A stretch of 64,000 nucleotides of DNA from Chitinophaga oryziterrae (GCF_009758125.1 NZ_WRXO01000001.1:248001-312000), one strand, 5' to 3'; shown: positions 17,437 to 29,246, counted from the first letter of the stretch. Notes: generated from the sequence alone by a model not told the origin. A program made the numbers and translations.

Positions 17437-19536
17437 ATGGCAAAATTTAACAGATATCTAATAACGGCGGCACTGCCTTACGCCAATGGACCGGTCCACA
17501 TCGGTCACCTGGCGGGTTGCTATTTACCTGCCGACATCTATGTACGCTACCTGCGTGCTAAAAAGGCGGATGTTAAGTTCATCGGCGGTACGGATGAACA
17601 TGGGGTTCCTATCACCATTACCGCGATGAGGGAGGGTGTGACACCGCAGGATGTAGTGGACAAATACCACAAAATTATCTCCGATAGTTTTTCTGATATG
17701 GGTATCTCTTTTGATATCTTCTCCCGTACTACCAATCCCGTGCATCATGAAACGGCTTCTGCCTTTTTCAAAAAGATGTATGATGATGGCCTGTTTGAAG
17801 AACATGAATCAGAACAATATTTCGATACCGCCAACAACGTATTCCTGGCCGACCGTTACATCATTGGTACCTGCCCTAACTGTGGCAACCCGAATGCATA
17901 TGGCGACCAGTGCGAACGTTGCGGAACAACGCTGAGCCCGGATGAGCTGATTAACCCGCGCTCTGCGCTGAGTGATGCTCCTTTGGTGAAGAAATTAACC
18001 AAACACTGGTATATGCCGCTGCAGAACTACGAACCTTTCTTAAAGGAGTGGTTGCTGGATGGTCATAAAGAGTGGAAAAATAACGTGTACGGCCAGTGTA
18101 AAAGCTGGATAGACAATGGTTTACAGAGCCGTGCGATGACCCGCGACAGCAACTGGGGTATTAAAGTCCCTTTGCCTGATGCGGAAGGAAAAGTGCTGTA
18201 CGTTTGGTTCGATGCCCCTATCGGGTACATCTCTGCTACCAAAGAACTGACCCCGGATTGGGCGGATTACTGGTGTAAGGACGATACCAAACTGGTACAC
18301 TTTATCGGAAAGGATAATATCGTTTTCCATTGTATCATTTTCCCGGCGATGTTAAAGGCACATGGCAACTTCGTTCTCCCGGAGAACGTACCTGCCAATG
18401 AGTTCCTGAACCTGGAAGGGGAGAAGATCTCTACTTCCCGTAACTGGGCGGTATGGGTGGATGACTATGTGAAAGATTTCCCTGATCAGCAGGATGTATT
18501 ACGTTACGTATTATGTAGTACGGCTCCGGAAACCAAGGATAACGACTTTAGCTGGAAGGATTTCCAGGACAGGAATAACAATGAGCTGGTAGCTATTTTT
18601 GGCAACTTCATCAACCGTACGATGGTGCTGATGCACAAGTTGTGCGGCGGTAAAGTGCCCGTATTCCATCAGGAGATTAAAGATGCTACTGACGATGCGC
18701 TGATTGCCGCTATTCAGCAGGGCAGGAAAAACATTGAAGAGTCGCTGGAAAACTACCGTTTCCGTGAGGCATTGGCAGAAGTGATCAATGTAGCCCGTGA
18801 AGGGAATAAATACTTACAGGAAAAGGCGCCATGGCTGCTGGCTAAAACACCTGAATTGCAGGCGGCTAACCAGCAGGCGATAGACAACTGTCTGCACCTT
18901 TGCTTACAGCTGACTGCCAACCTGGCCATCTTCGCCAATCCTTTCCTGCCTTTTACGGCGAAGAAGATCTGTCACATGTTAAAAGTGGTAGACCGTATTC
19001 TGGACTGGGAAAATGCGGGCAGCCTGAAACTGGTGAGTGTAGGGTATTCACTGCGTCCGCCGGAATTGTTGTTCAAGAAGGTGGAAGACGAGGAAGTGGC
19101 TACGCAGGTGGCAAGACTGCATGAAAGACGTGCTAAGGCAGAAGCTGCGAAAGCTGCCGCTGCTGGTCACACTGCATCCGGAGAAGTTAAACCGGCCGCA
19201 GAGCCTAAAGCAACGATCGAATTTGAAGACTTTGCAAAACTGGACCTGCGGGTAGGTACTATCCTGGAAGCGGAGAAAGTAGCTAAAGCGGATAAACTGC
19301 TGAAATTACTGGTAGATATAGGTACTGAAAAACGTACCGTAGTTTCCGGTATAGCTTTGCATTTCACTCCGGAAGAAGTAATAGGCAAGCAGGTAACACT
19401 GGTAGCTAACCTGGCTCCCCGCAAAATGAGGGGTATTGAAAGCCAGGGAATGATCCTGATGGCAGAGAATGCGGCGGGTAAACTGGTATTTGTGAACCCG
19501 GACGCGGCAGTGGATGCCGGTAGTGAGGTAAGGTAA
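17437..19536 (+). CDS. metG: Methionine-tRNA ligase
   Basis: A 699-residue methionyl-tRNA synthetase, which charges tRNA-Met. The HIGH motif is at residues 21-24 (PVHIGHLAG), the zinc knuckle is CPNC...CERC (near 147-166), and the KMSKS loop reads GEKISTSRN. After a linker rich in Ala and Lys, the last 100 residues form the EMAP/Trbp111-type tRNA-binding domain (FAKLDLRVGTILEAEKV ... SGIALHFTPEE ... GMILMAE), which in the bacterial enzyme promotes dimerisation. Start and length are typical. It is the last core gene before the accessory island. Confidence 0.98.
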   Translation: MAKFNRYLITAALPYANGPVHIGHLAGCYLPADIYVRYLRAKKADVKFIGGTDEHGVPITITAMREGVTPQDVVDKYHKIISDSFSDMGISFDIFSRTTNPVHHETASAFFKKMYDDGLFEEHESEQYFDTANNVFLADRYIIGTCPNCGNPNAYGDQCERCGTTLSPDELINPRSALSDAPLVKKLTKHWYMPLQNYEPFLKEWLLDGHKEWKNNVYGQCKSWIDNGLQSRAMTRDSNWGIKVPLPDAEGKVLYVWFDAPIGYISATKELTPDWADYWCKDDTKLVHFIGKDNIVFHCIIFPAMLKAHGNFVLPENVPANEFLNLEGEKISTSRNWAVWVDDYVKDFPDQQDVLRYVLCSTAPETKDNDFSWKDFQDRNNNELVAIFGNFINRTMVLMHKLCGGKVPVFHQEIKDATDDALIAAIQQGRKNIEESLENYRFREALAEVINVAREGNKYLQEKAPWLLAKTPELQAANQQAIDNCLHLCLQLTANLAIFANPFLPFTAKKICHMLKVVDRILDWENAGSLKLVSVGYSLRPPELLFKKVEDEEVATQVARLHERRAKAEAAKAAAAGHTASGEVKPAAEPKATIEFEDFAKLDLRVGTILEAEKVAKADKLLKLLVDIGTEKRTVVSGIALHFTPEEVIGKQVTLVANLAPRKMRGIESQGMILMAENAAGKLVFVNPDAAVDAGSEVR

Positions 19537-19547
19537 TAACGTATAAT

Positions 19548-19606
19548 ATTCTATTTTTCGTAACCCTTCTGAGGCATGGGCTTTGGAAGGGTTATGAAAA
19601 TAGAAT
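19548..19606. repeat. Long inverted repeat after metG
   Basis: Arms of 21-22 bp (19548-19569 and 19586-19606) match except for a small mismatch near the middle; the 16-nt loop is GC-rich. It may be the metG terminator or an end of the accessory island. Confidence 0.55.
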
Positions 19607-19811
19607 TGATATATGATTTTCAAACCTTGATAGAAAAGAAGTATTCAAATACAACTCATTCCTGGGCATCAATCATAGCTTTTTATTCCATAGATAATAA
19701 AGATCAAATTCCTTTTTTCTTTAAAAATTCCAATGATACCCCGTTTTGCGCAGATAAGCTGCGTAGTAAAGCTATAATATTGTACCCGAATGTTATGAAT
19801 GTGTGATAAGA

Positions 19812-19842
19812 AATCATAAAAGTATAGAATACTTTTATGATT
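19812..19842. repeat. AT-rich perfect hairpin
   Basis: A perfect 14-bp inverted repeat with a 3-nt loop. There is no distal T-tract beyond the stem, so its role as a terminator is uncertain. Confidence 0.45.
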
Positions 19843-19991
19843 GAATGGTAAGTTATCCTTATAGTCTTTTATTATTCAATATGTTAAACAGGCTATAGTA
19901 TTACAAGTAGCATTGTTACCCCCTATATAATTATCATTCTGTACACATTGCATTGTTCATTCTGTTCCATCAATAATTAAAAATATACCTA

Positions 19992-20498
19992 ATGCGAATT
20001 ACGAGGATCCTATTGCTATTGTTATCGGCTTTTTGTTTCAGCGATAATGTGTTTTCCCAGATTACCGACACTTTTACAGTTCAGGGCGATGCTACCAAAT
20101 TTTACCCTGTTTCATTTTATAATGGGGGGTATGATAACAATGTAGCTACCTCTGTTGAAATAGGGAGGTCAATCATCCATGAAGCACCTTCCAATACTGA
20201 CTGGAGAACTCTATAACTGCTAAAATAAGGTTTCACACAAACTGAACAGTCTGAAACCAGGTCTGAAGAATAAAGTACTTGGTAATTTACCATTAGGGGG
20301 TAATGTTGATCTGGATACCCTGCAAAATTCACTGAATTTCCTGAAAATGTAGACATAGGTACAACAACCTTTGGTGCTCATATGTTGGCGGTGAAAGGTT
20401 CTATGAAGGCTCGTAGAGTAAAGGTAAGTACGGGTTGAACTGGCTGACCTGATTTCGTATTCCAGTCGGATTATTTGTAACCCTCTTTACAGGAATGA
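19992..20498 (+). pseudogene. Decayed secreted tail-fibre-like protein gene
   Basis: The first 74 codons are a signal peptide and the start of a domain (ITDTFTVQGDATKFYPVSFYNGG) that I know from larger Bacteroidota secreted proteins. The frame is then lost near 20206 (one base missing gives a stop at 20214) and resumes as NSITAKIRFHTN. The middle is largely deleted. From 20343 the typical C-terminal region returns as ENVDIGTTTFGAHMLAVKGSM and then PDFVFQSDYL and PSLQE, interrupted by TGA and TAA codons. Intact relatives end in a short coiled stalk. The gene is dead; in related loci such genes sit just before RHS genes. Confidence 0.75.
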
Positions 20499-20600
20499 CC
20501 AGTAGGAATGTACCTCCGATGAGTGCATTGAAAGTGCGGATGGGCTATAATTTTTAAGCTAAATAATACGAATTACATTTTCTAAATAAATTTTCCTAAG

Positions 20601-23600
20601 ATGAAGTTTGCGAAAACTATACTTATAATCTTTCTCTTTATAACAAGGCTAAACCTGTTGTATTCACAAAGTTTGCTAAAACAGGTATTGCCGCCATCCC
20701 CCAATGCTGCTTCCTTGGGAAAATTTGCAAACTTCCCGGTAAACTTATATAATGGGGTACCACAAATAGATATTCCAATATGGACAATTGATCAATGGGG
20801 AATGAAAGTACCGGTGTCTTTGAGCTATCATGCAGGAGGAATACAAGTTGCGGAAGTTCCATCATGGGTAGGATTAGGCTGGACATTAAATGCAGGAGGA
20901 GTAATAACCCGTTTTCTATACAAGGCATACCAGATGATGGGAATGGTGGTTTTCTGGTAAATCCGAATTTACCTTTACCGGAATGTACCAGCTCCCTGGG
21001 AAGCGGAGACGCTGCGTATGATTATTTTGAAGCAGTAACCAGGCAAAGCAACGATACGGAGTCTGATATGTATTACTTTAATTTTTGCGGAAAATCCGGA
21101 AAATTTGTATTTGACAAAAGTGGAAACGTACATACCATTCCTTATCAGAAAATAAAAATAAAAAAGAATCCTTCAAATCCTTCTGCAACAGGATTGACTG
21201 AATGGGAAATAACTACCGAAGATGGTACCATCTTTTACTTTAACGTAACAGAAACTATGCAAACGGTTACCAATACTTTCGGTAGTGATCAGGGAGCATC
21301 AGCGACTTCCTATATTGGCAGCTGGTATTTAAAGGAAATCAGATCGCCCAGGACCAACCAGAAAATTTCCTTTGAGTATACCTCTGACCGCTATGAATAT
21401 GAGATGCCTTCATCTGAAACAAAATATGATTGGGATCCGGCCAGCCCTTTAGGTTGTGTTCTTCATGGATCATATTCAATAAACAAGACGATCATCCAGG
21501 ATGCCAAGAAAATTTCAAAAATCATATTTCCTACTGGTAGTGTAGAGTTTGTAGCTGGAAAATACAGGCACGACTTACAAGGTAGTCAGGTTTTGGATAA
21601 GATTGTTATCAAGAATACTTTGGATACGATCAAAAGTTATACTTTACTGTATAACTATTTTTCAACCAGTATGGTTGAATTTGCAAGCTTACCTGATGCG
21701 GGCTCTAATACGGTGGCTAATACTTCTTACAGGCTATCGTTAAAAGGAATACAGGAATTGTCTGCAAATAGCCTGGTGGGACAATCCTACGAATTTACGT
21801 ATGAAAATAGTATTTATTTACCGAACCGGGTAACTTCAAAAGCAGTGGACCACTGGGGATATTATAATGGGCAAACAGGGAATACAACTTTGATACCTTC
21901 TTATACAAGTAATACGGGAACTTATGTTGTTGGTGCGTTCAGGCAAACAGTTGAACCTTATGCTCAGGCAGGTGTATTGAAGAAAATAAAATATCCAACC
22001 GGAGGGTCTACTCTGTTTGAATATGAGTCGAATGAAACTAACAATCCTTTTTATTGGGACGACGTTCAAAAAGCAAATTATATTGGAGGAGGTGGGATGT
22101 GCCATATTACACCAGGCCAGGTATTTGAGCTTTTGTATCCGACAACTTTTAAACTCTCTTTTACCGGAACTAAATGGCCGGTAGCCGTATCCGGTAGTTG
22201 TACCAACCAACCTTTCAATCCGAGCCAACCGTCGACTTATGTGTATTTTAATGTTTTTAAAGTCAATGATCCGGCTAATCCTGTAAATATGGATGTATTA
22301 GGGAATGGTTCAGTGGGACCAATCACTATTGGATATGCAAGCGCAAACTATACCACAACTATCGTTCTGCCGGCAGGTAAATATCAAATCCAGGCGAGGG
22401 TTGGTAGTGCATCAGGTCCCCTCATTCAGTCAGGAGTAAATGTGGATGGCATGTATACATTTGGACTGGAAGGAGATATAATTACAAGGAAGGGAACTAA
22501 AAAAGTTGGTGGTCTTCGTGTAGCCCAAATGACAGATTATGATCCCGTTTCGGACAAAGGGATTATAAAAGTGTATAAGTATAATATTGATGATACCACG
22601 TCTTCCGGAATAATTAATTATATCCCTACTTATAAGTATCAGTTCAGAGAAGCCCAGTTATGTACCAATGCCTCTGGAGGTACGGATGTATTCGTTCCTG
22701 AGTATACAGTATATTCTTCATCTTCCTATGCTCCTCTTACTTCTCTGCAAGGTGGTAATGTGGGATACGACAAGGTTATTGTATATTATGGAAAAGATGG
22801 TAATGGAAATATAGGTACAAATGGTAAATCTGAATATTACTATAATTCCAGGACGGATTTTTCTTTTTTGCCTTCTAGAATAACACTTAACCAACCACAG
22901 AATGTTTGTTATAATCCTGGAAGAATAGGACAAACCAGCTTATTTCCATTTGCCACACCTGTTTCTGTGGACTGGGCACGCGGATATGTATTGCAGGAAA
23001 TAAACTATAAGAATGTGAACAACTCTTTCGTCAAGGTAGACGAAACTTTTAATACTTATAAAGACGATTTCCAGGGGATCTGGGATACTTATAATCCTTT
23101 ATTTGATGTACTTGGAGCCAAAGTCGACTGGGCTTTAAGAGTTCCCACACAAGCACAACTGACACCGAAACCTGTTTTGATCGTTCAATATTATTTTGTA
23201 CCATCGAGATATGTTAAACTCACAAAGGCGGAAAAACGTACATATGATGTTAGCGGTTCCACTTACCTGAGTCTGGTCAATGAATATCAATATAATGACA
23301 TTAATAGCGATCTGCAGTTAAAAACGGAAACATTCCTGGATAGCAAAGGTGATGCTGTTAAGACAGAATACAAATATCCAGGTGATTATCCATCCATACC
23401 TGTTTACGGCAGTATGAAAACTAATAACATCCTGGATGCTGTTATTGAAAAAAATATCTATCACAAAGATGTTATCACTAAAGGTATAAAAAATAATTAC
23501 ATACAGCTTAGTAACCTGTTTGTTCCTGAAAGCAGTGAATTGAAAATAGGAAACCTGTCGGCGTCCAAATTTTATTTTTCAAGATATGATAGTTATGGTA

Positions 23601-24220
23601 ATTTGTTAGAACAGCAGAAAAGCGATGACATCTTCTCTTCGTATATATATGACTATACCGGTGTACACCTTATTTCAGAGACCAGAAATGCACGTTATAA
23701 TGACATCGCGTATACATCGTTCGAATCAGATGGTAAAGGCAACTGGGAATTCTCAGGAGTTCCAGTCCAGGATGACACTTCACCTACTGGTAATAAATGT
23801 TACAATCTCTCAAGTGGTAATCTTAGCAGATCAGGATTAACAACTACGATGACTTATAAGGTGTCCTACTGGACAAAAAATAGTGTTCCGTTTAATATTA
23901 CAGGAACTCAAAATGGTTATCCGGTAAAGAGCGAGACTATTAACGGTTGGACTTATTATGAACACAACATTACGGGCCAAAGTGTTATCTCAATCAGTGG
24001 AACAGGGCTCATAGATGAAGCAAGGGCATACCCTGAAAATGCTCAAATGACCACTTATACCTGGAATCCCCTAATTGGCTTAACACATCAATGTGATGCT
24101 AAAAGTCAGATTACATACTACGAATATGATGATTTTGGCCGCTTGAAATTGATCAGAGATCAAAACCGTATGATATTGAAGCAATATGATTATCAATATC
24201 AAAAACCAATCACTCAATAA
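20601..24220 (+). pseudogene. RHS/YD-repeat protein, frameshifted
   Basis: The product would be about 1,206 residues: signal peptide (MKFAKTILIIFLFITRLNLLYS), the conserved N-terminal segment PSPNAASLGKFANFPVNLYNG ... SYHAGGIQV, VGLGWTLNAGGVITR, then beta-rich spans and YD-type repeats near the end (YYEYDDFGRLKLIRDQNR). After ITR the frame shifts by one: codons 1-104 read in one frame, and the rest, starting SIQGIPDDGNGG, in another. The join is the T4 tract at 20912-20915, where a fifth T would restore it. Translation of the first frame stops at 20960. No toxin-like tip is present. It could be a true pseudogene, a phase-variable gene or a base-calling error. Confidence 0.8.
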
Positions 24221-24231
24221 TTTTAATCCCA

Positions 24232-25173
24232 ATGATAAATACATTGCGCGTCTTCCTAATAATGCTCCTGTTGATTGTATCTGGTTATATATATGCACAA
24301 ACTCCAAACGAACCAACACGCGTAACAGCTACTGCAGTTACTGTTCCTGCCGCATATACGAATACAACAACTAATTATATCCGCACATGGGTGCCGAATA
24401 AGCCGCTAACAGATGCAACCGCCGTTAGCGCTACCAGCACAACAATATCTGAAGTAACACAAACAACGCAATATTTTGATGGGTTGGCTCGTCCTTTGCA
24501 AATGGTTTCCAAAGGAATCAGTACTACTGGAAAGGATCTTGTATCTCCGGTGGTATACGATGCCTTTGGACAGGAGCAATATAAATACCTGCCTTATGTA
24601 GCTCAAACGGGTAATGCAAGTGATGGTAAGTTTAAAACTAATCCTTTTAATGATCAGAAAGCATTTTATCAGGATGCTGTTTTGAATCCCGGTGCCAGCG
24701 GAGAATCTATATATTATAACCAGACAGAGTTTGAGGCTTCTCCTTTAAACAGGGTAATGAAAACTTTTTCTCCTGGTAACAGTTGGGCAAAGGAAGGTGG
24801 CAATCATCCCATTGAAAATAAATACCTGGTAAATGCATTGACTGACTCTGTTCGGATATGGACTATCGGAGCTGGTCTGCCGGCAAGTAGTAGTACTTAT
24901 GCGCCCGGTACTTTATTTAAGGATGTAACGATTAATGAAGCAGGTAACCAGGTAGTAACCTATAAGGATGTAGAAGACCAGATTGTGTTAAAAAAGGTAC
25001 AGTCTGCCACTACTCCCGGCACTGCACATATAGGCTGGTTATGTACCTATTATGTATATGATGACCTGAATAATCTTCGCTTTGTGATTCCACCACTGGC
25101 TGTTGAAAGAAGTATGATAGCCGGATGGAATGTAAGTGCCGTTGCTGATGAGTTATGTTTCCAGTATCAATAA
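24232..25173 (+). pseudogene. RHS protein N-terminal fragment (DUF6443 type)
   Basis: This 313-codon part holds a signal peptide (ending YIYA, followed by QTPNEP) and the DUF6443-type N-terminal domain (NYIRTWVPNKPLTD, QYFDGLARPLQMVSKG, YLPYVAQTG). It ends with LCFQYQ and a TAA at 25171-25173. Beyond the stop, the same frame runs on as [22 protein letters not shown], the usual continuation. Relatives have Tyr (TAT) where TAA stands, so one base change explains the split. The part before the stop cannot work as a complete RHS shell. It starts 11 bp after the previous RHS gene. Confidence 0.8.
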
Positions 25174-25188
25174 GATGATCGTAACCGA

Positions 25189-28100
25189 ATGATCGTGAAA
25201 AAGATGCCTGGTGCCGGACCTGTATACCTTGTTTATGATATCAGGGACCGGTTGGTGTTTACGCAGGATGCAGTGCAACGGTTAAAGTCGCCACAGGAAT
25301 GGCTGGTTACTTTCTATGATGGATTGAACCGTCCCTCCATGACGGCCATTTACAAAGCAAATACAACGCAGACTGCGCTTCAGACAAGTTTGAATACTGC
25401 TACGTCCACTACACAGACTATCAGTTATGTATTCCCGGGTACTGCCGATCTGGTATTGGGTAGTTATGATGGAAGCAGTATAATTACTGCTTCCAATAGT
25501 ATTATCTTTCAGGACAGCTTCGACTCCGGTACGGGTGCTGAATTTATTGCAGAGATCAATCCTGCCGGTACAGGAGGGACTACTACGATCACTGCCACCA
25601 ACCCTTCGCCCGGAATATCTTCCAGTGAGCTTACTCCTCTTAGTTATACTTTTTATGATAACTATAATTATGCGGGTAGGTTACCTTATGAGACTGGAGA
25701 TATAAATAAGCCACTAGCCGTTAATAATCCTTATCCGGAAGCATTGTCTTCTACCTCTGGTAATCTAACAATAGGATTGGTAACAGGTACTAAGATCAGA
25801 GTGTTGGGTACTGACCAATGGCTAACAACAACAGTCTATTATAATGATAAGGGACGTGTGATCCAAACATCATCAAATAATAATGCAGGGGGAAAAGACA
25901 TTACTACGAATCTCTATGATTTTAGCGGGAAAGTATTAAGCAGTTATCTCCGGCATACCAATCCACGCAGTGGACAAACGCCGAAAATTACCCTGCTTAC
26001 AATGATGGAGTATGATGCTGCGGGACGTGTACTCAATGTTAAGAAAAGGTTGAATAATGATAGCAACCAGGATAAGATTGTGGTAGCAAACAGCTATGAT
26101 GAATTAGGGCAACTTAAACAAAAACGTTTGGGAGTAACAGGTTCCTCTTCACAATTGGATGCACTTAACTATACCTATAATATTCAGGGATGGCTCCAGG
26201 GAATTAACAAAGCTATTGTAAATACTACGAGTACTGACAACTGGTTTGGACAGGAATTAAACTATGACTATGGATTCACTACCAATCAGTACAATGGTAA
26301 TATTGCCGGTGTTAAATGGAAAAGTAAGTCTGACGGAATAACACGTGCATTTGGCTATAGCTATGATAAGGTAAATCGCCTGACGGCCGCCAATTTTACA
26401 CAGCAGAATAGCACTGGTGCCGCCTGGACTCAGAATACGGTGGATTTTTCAGTAAGTAACCTTGCTTACGACGCGAATGGTAATATTAAGACCATGACAC
26501 AAAAAGGAATGGTAGGTGCTGTTCCCAGTACAATAGATCAGCTTACTTATTCCTACCTAACTACAGGAAGTAACAAATTGTCTGCTGTATTGGATGCCAG
26601 CAATACTTCATCTGCTAAACTGGGCGATTTTAATAATGGTAGCAATACAGGAGATGATTATAGCTATGATGGAAATGGAAACCTGTTAACGGACCAGAAT
26701 AAAGGGATCAGTGTTATTACTTATAATCACTTGAACCTACCATCCAGTATTACGATCACAGGTAAAGGCAGTATAAGTTACCAATATGATGCTGCTGGTA
26801 ATAAACTGAAAAAGACAGTAACAGATAATACAACAAGTACTCCTAAAATAACAGTTACAGACTATATCGGTAGTTTTGTTTACCAGCAGGATACTTTACA
26901 GTTTTTATCTCAAGAGGAAGGGCGCATCCGCCTTGTATATAATACTGGCCAGCCGGTGAGTTTCACCTACGACTATTTTGAGAAAGATCATCTGGGTAAT
27001 GTACGGGTAGTATTGGGTACGCGAAGTGAAAGCAGTAAGTATGCAGCTACTATGGAAACAAGAGCTACCGCTACTGAGAATGCGTTGTTTAGTAATATTG
27101 ATAATACGCGTACAGCTCTGCCGGCCGGTTATCCAGCCGATAATACAACCAATCCTAATACTTATGTTGCGAGGTTGAATGCAGTCAATGGACAGAAGAT
27201 TGGGCCATCATTAGTATTGCGCGTAATGGCTGGTGATACTATCCAGTTGGGGGTAAAAGCTTTCTATAAAAGTACAGGTACCAGTACATCTGGTACTACG
27301 TCCGCTAATATGCTTGCAGCTTTGTTACAGGCGTTCAGTGGTTCTAGTGTGAGTGAGGGGGCACATACCGCTACAGGAACTGGTTCCCCTCTTTCTACGA
27401 GTTTTAGCAGTACAGATTATGATGCATTAAAACAGAAAGATCCAACACAGAATCTAACAGACAAACCCAAATCCTACCTGAATTATGCACTGTTTGATGA
27501 TAGGCTTAGCATGGTAAATGAAAACAGTGGTGCGAAACAGGTTCAGGGTAGCCCGGATCAATTGCAGACTCTCGGTACAGACAGAATTGTGATAAAGAAA
27601 ACCGGATTTCTGTATATTTATACAAGTAATGAGAGTGGAGAGGATATGTTCTTTGATAATCTGATAGTTGCGCATAATACTGGGCCTTTGCTAGAAGAGA
27701 CGCATTATTATCCCTTTGGGTTGACGATGGCAGGGATTTCTTCTAAAGCATTAAAGGGTTCAAGCTACGCGGAGAACAAGTTCAAGTATAATGGGAAGGA
27801 GTTGCAGAGTGGTGAGTTTAAGGATGACAGTGGATTAGAGTTATACGATTATGGTGCAAGGATGTATGATGCGCAGATTGGAAGGTGGCATGTTCAAGAT
27901 CCGATGGCAACTAAATATGCCGGTTATTCCCCATACAATTATGTATTGAATAATCCATTAAGTATGGTGGATCCCAATGGCATGGAAGGTACTTCTACCC
28001 ATACAGATTTGGCTGGTAAGGTACTCGCTGTATATAATGATGGAGATTTAGGAGTATATAAACACAATGATGCGAAAACAGCAAAAGATGTTGATGAAAG

Positions 28101-28683
28101 CAGACGAAAAACTAAATCTGCTTCAGGTGGAGGTGAGAAAATGGGGGAAACGCTTTATTGGAATGAGTTTATTGTTCCAAATACCAATAGGGCAGAAGGC
28201 AGAATATTATTTCGCGAATCCTGGGCTTCTACAATTGCAGGCTATCATGAAGAAGCAATGAAATATGATCTGAGAGAAGTTGCAAATAAATCAAAGAATA
28301 ACCAGGATTTTGACATTAAAACTAAAAGAGATGTGGCTCCATATGGTCCAATGACAGGTAAGAAATTGTTAGGTTATTATGCATCTGCTCGATCGGCAGG
28401 TAATTTCTTGGCAGGCTTTAATGGTAGGCAGGGTGAATTGGGAGGCGTGCATATTAGTTATGAAACATATATGAAGTTGGCAGGTGCGTTGAATGTAGGG
28501 GAATTTAACAAGTGGAATGCATTTAGAATCGTAACGTTCGGAACGAGTTTCGGACCTGCTCCTTGGTATGGAGAAGATGAGTATTCAGGAAGGCAAATAC
28601 AAAATGGCTGGCAAGGGGGAGCGAATTTATTTAAGTCTAACCCTGATAAGAGGATTAATTTAACACCTAACAACATAGAATAA
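25189..28683 (+). CDS. RHS repeat protein with C-terminal variable tip (downstream part of the split gene)
   Basis: A 1,164-codon frame in the same frame as the DUF6443 fragment, with an ATG 15 nt after the TAA stop. It carries many YD-type repeats, the RHS core end ([44 protein letters not shown], from about 27830 to 27990) and then a tip of about 230 residues. In polymorphic toxins the core end marks where the shell is cleaved and the tip is released. The tip ([38 protein letters not shown]) may belong to one of the known toxin families, perhaps type 44, but I cannot prove this. Reinitiation at 25189 would give a protein without signal peptide. Confidence 0.75.
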   Translation: MIVKKMPGAGPVYLVYDIRDRLVFTQDAVQRLKSPQEWLVTFYDGLNRPSMTAIYKANTTQTALQTSLNTATSTTQTISYVFPGTADLVLGSYDGSSIITASNSIIFQDSFDSGTGAEFIAEINPAGTGGTTTITATNPSPGISSSELTPLSYTFYDNYNYAGRLPYETGDINKPLAVNNPYPEALSSTSGNLTIGLVTGTKIRVLGTDQWLTTTVYYNDKGRVIQTSSNNNAGGKDITTNLYDFSGKVLSSYLRHTNPRSGQTPKITLLTMMEYDAAGRVLNVKKRLNNDSNQDKIVVANSYDELGQLKQKRLGVTGSSSQLDALNYTYNIQGWLQGINKAIVNTTSTDNWFGQELNYDYGFTTNQYNGNIAGVKWKSKSDGITRAFGYSYDKVNRLTAANFTQQNSTGAAWTQNTVDFSVSNLAYDANGNIKTMTQKGMVGAVPSTIDQLTYSYLTTGSNKLSAVLDASNTSSAKLGDFNNGSNTGDDYSYDGNGNLLTDQNKGISVITYNHLNLPSSITITGKGSISYQYDAAGNKLKKTVTDNTTSTPKITVTDYIGSFVYQQDTLQFLSQEEGRIRLVYNTGQPVSFTYDYFEKDHLGNVRVVLGTRSESSKYAATMETRATATENALFSNIDNTRTALPAGYPADNTTNPNTYVARLNAVNGQKIGPSLVLRVMAGDTIQLGVKAFYKSTGTSTSGTTSANMLAALLQAFSGSSVSEGAHTATGTGSPLSTSFSSTDYDALKQKDPTQNLTDKPKSYLNYALFDDRLSMVNENSGAKQVQGSPDQLQTLGTDRIVIKKTGFLYIYTSNESGEDMFFDNLIVAHNTGPLLEETHYYPFGLTMAGISSKALKGSSYAENKFKYNGKELQSGEFKDDSGLELYDYGARMYDAQIGRWHVQDPMATKYAGYSPYNYVLNNPLSMVDPNGMEGTSTHTDLAGKVLAVYNDGDLGVYKHNDAKTAKDVDESRRKTKSASGGGEKMGETLYWNEFIVPNTNRAEGRILFRESWASTIAGYHEEAMKYDLREVANKSKNNQDFDIKTKRDVAPYGPMTGKKLLGYYASARSAGNFLAGFNGRQGELGGVHISYETYMKLAGALNVGEFNKWNAFRIVTFGTSFGPAPWYGEDEYSGRQIQNGWQGGANLFKSNPDKRINLTPNNIE

Positions 28684-28696
28684 CTAAATATAGTTT

Positions 28697-29161
28697 ATGA
28701 TTAAGTTGCGATTTATGGAAAAGAGGCGAATTTTTTTATTATCGATTTCTATTGTAGTAATTCTGGCTGCAATTGCAATTTATTTTAATTGGGATAATAA
28801 GAATGATTATTTTCAAACAACTATAACAAAATTGCCTTCAAAAAAGGGATATCCATCGGTCTTTATTAAGAGGATGGTATGGGGATTAACAGGTGATAAG
28901 CAAGTAATAGTTATTTCAAACACTGACAATAAAAATTTCAAAGCTCCAAAATCGAATGAATATGTTTATGAAGGGCTTTTTGAGATGTTTTACAAAATAC
29001 AGCGTGATACATTATTTATTTATACACTCATATCATCTCCGGTGCCGAATAAATTCAGCGCGCCTTATAAAATAGTTCAGGTAGAATTGAATAATCCTGA
29101 ATTAATGGATTTAATAGAGAATGATAAGTATAAGCAATTGGGACTTATAAAAATTGAATGA
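28697..29161 (+). CDS. Small membrane-anchored protein, possible immunity protein
   Basis: A 154-residue protein of unknown family. It has one N-terminal membrane helix (about residues 12-27), then a mixed alpha/beta domain rich in Lys and Asn. It follows the RHS gene by 13 bp, on the same strand, in the same AT-rich stretch. In RHS systems the gene right after the variable tip normally encodes its immunity protein, and a membrane anchor would fit a toxin met in the periplasm; this is inference from position. The ATG at 28715 (MEKRRIFLL) is an alternative start. Confidence 0.55.
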   Translation: MIKLRFMEKRRIFLLSISIVVILAAIAIYFNWDNKNDYFQTTITKLPSKKGYPSVFIKRMVWGLTGDKQVIVISNTDNKNFKAPKSNEYVYEGLFEMFYKIQRDTLFIYTLISSPVPNKFSAPYKIVQVELNNPELMDLIENDKYKQLGLIKIE

Positions 29162-29246
29162 AACCTTGTACTGTCGTGTTTTTATTATTTCTATATCCAA
29201 CATAGAGTAAATGATGGCTTATTCTCAATAAAACGCTGAGAAATTT

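Larger units (their letters stand above)
19537..19991. other. Intergenic stretch at island edge
   Basis: About 455 bp after metG. It holds two large hairpins (19548-19606 and 19812-19842) and is clearly AT-rich after the first. The 76-codon frame at 19576-19806 has no recognisable content and overlaps a hairpin. Confidence 0.5.

Noticed and set aside
19576..19806. 76-codon frame after metG
   Set aside because: It begins in the loop of a large hairpin and its sequence shows no domain; composition is like non-coding AT-rich DNA.
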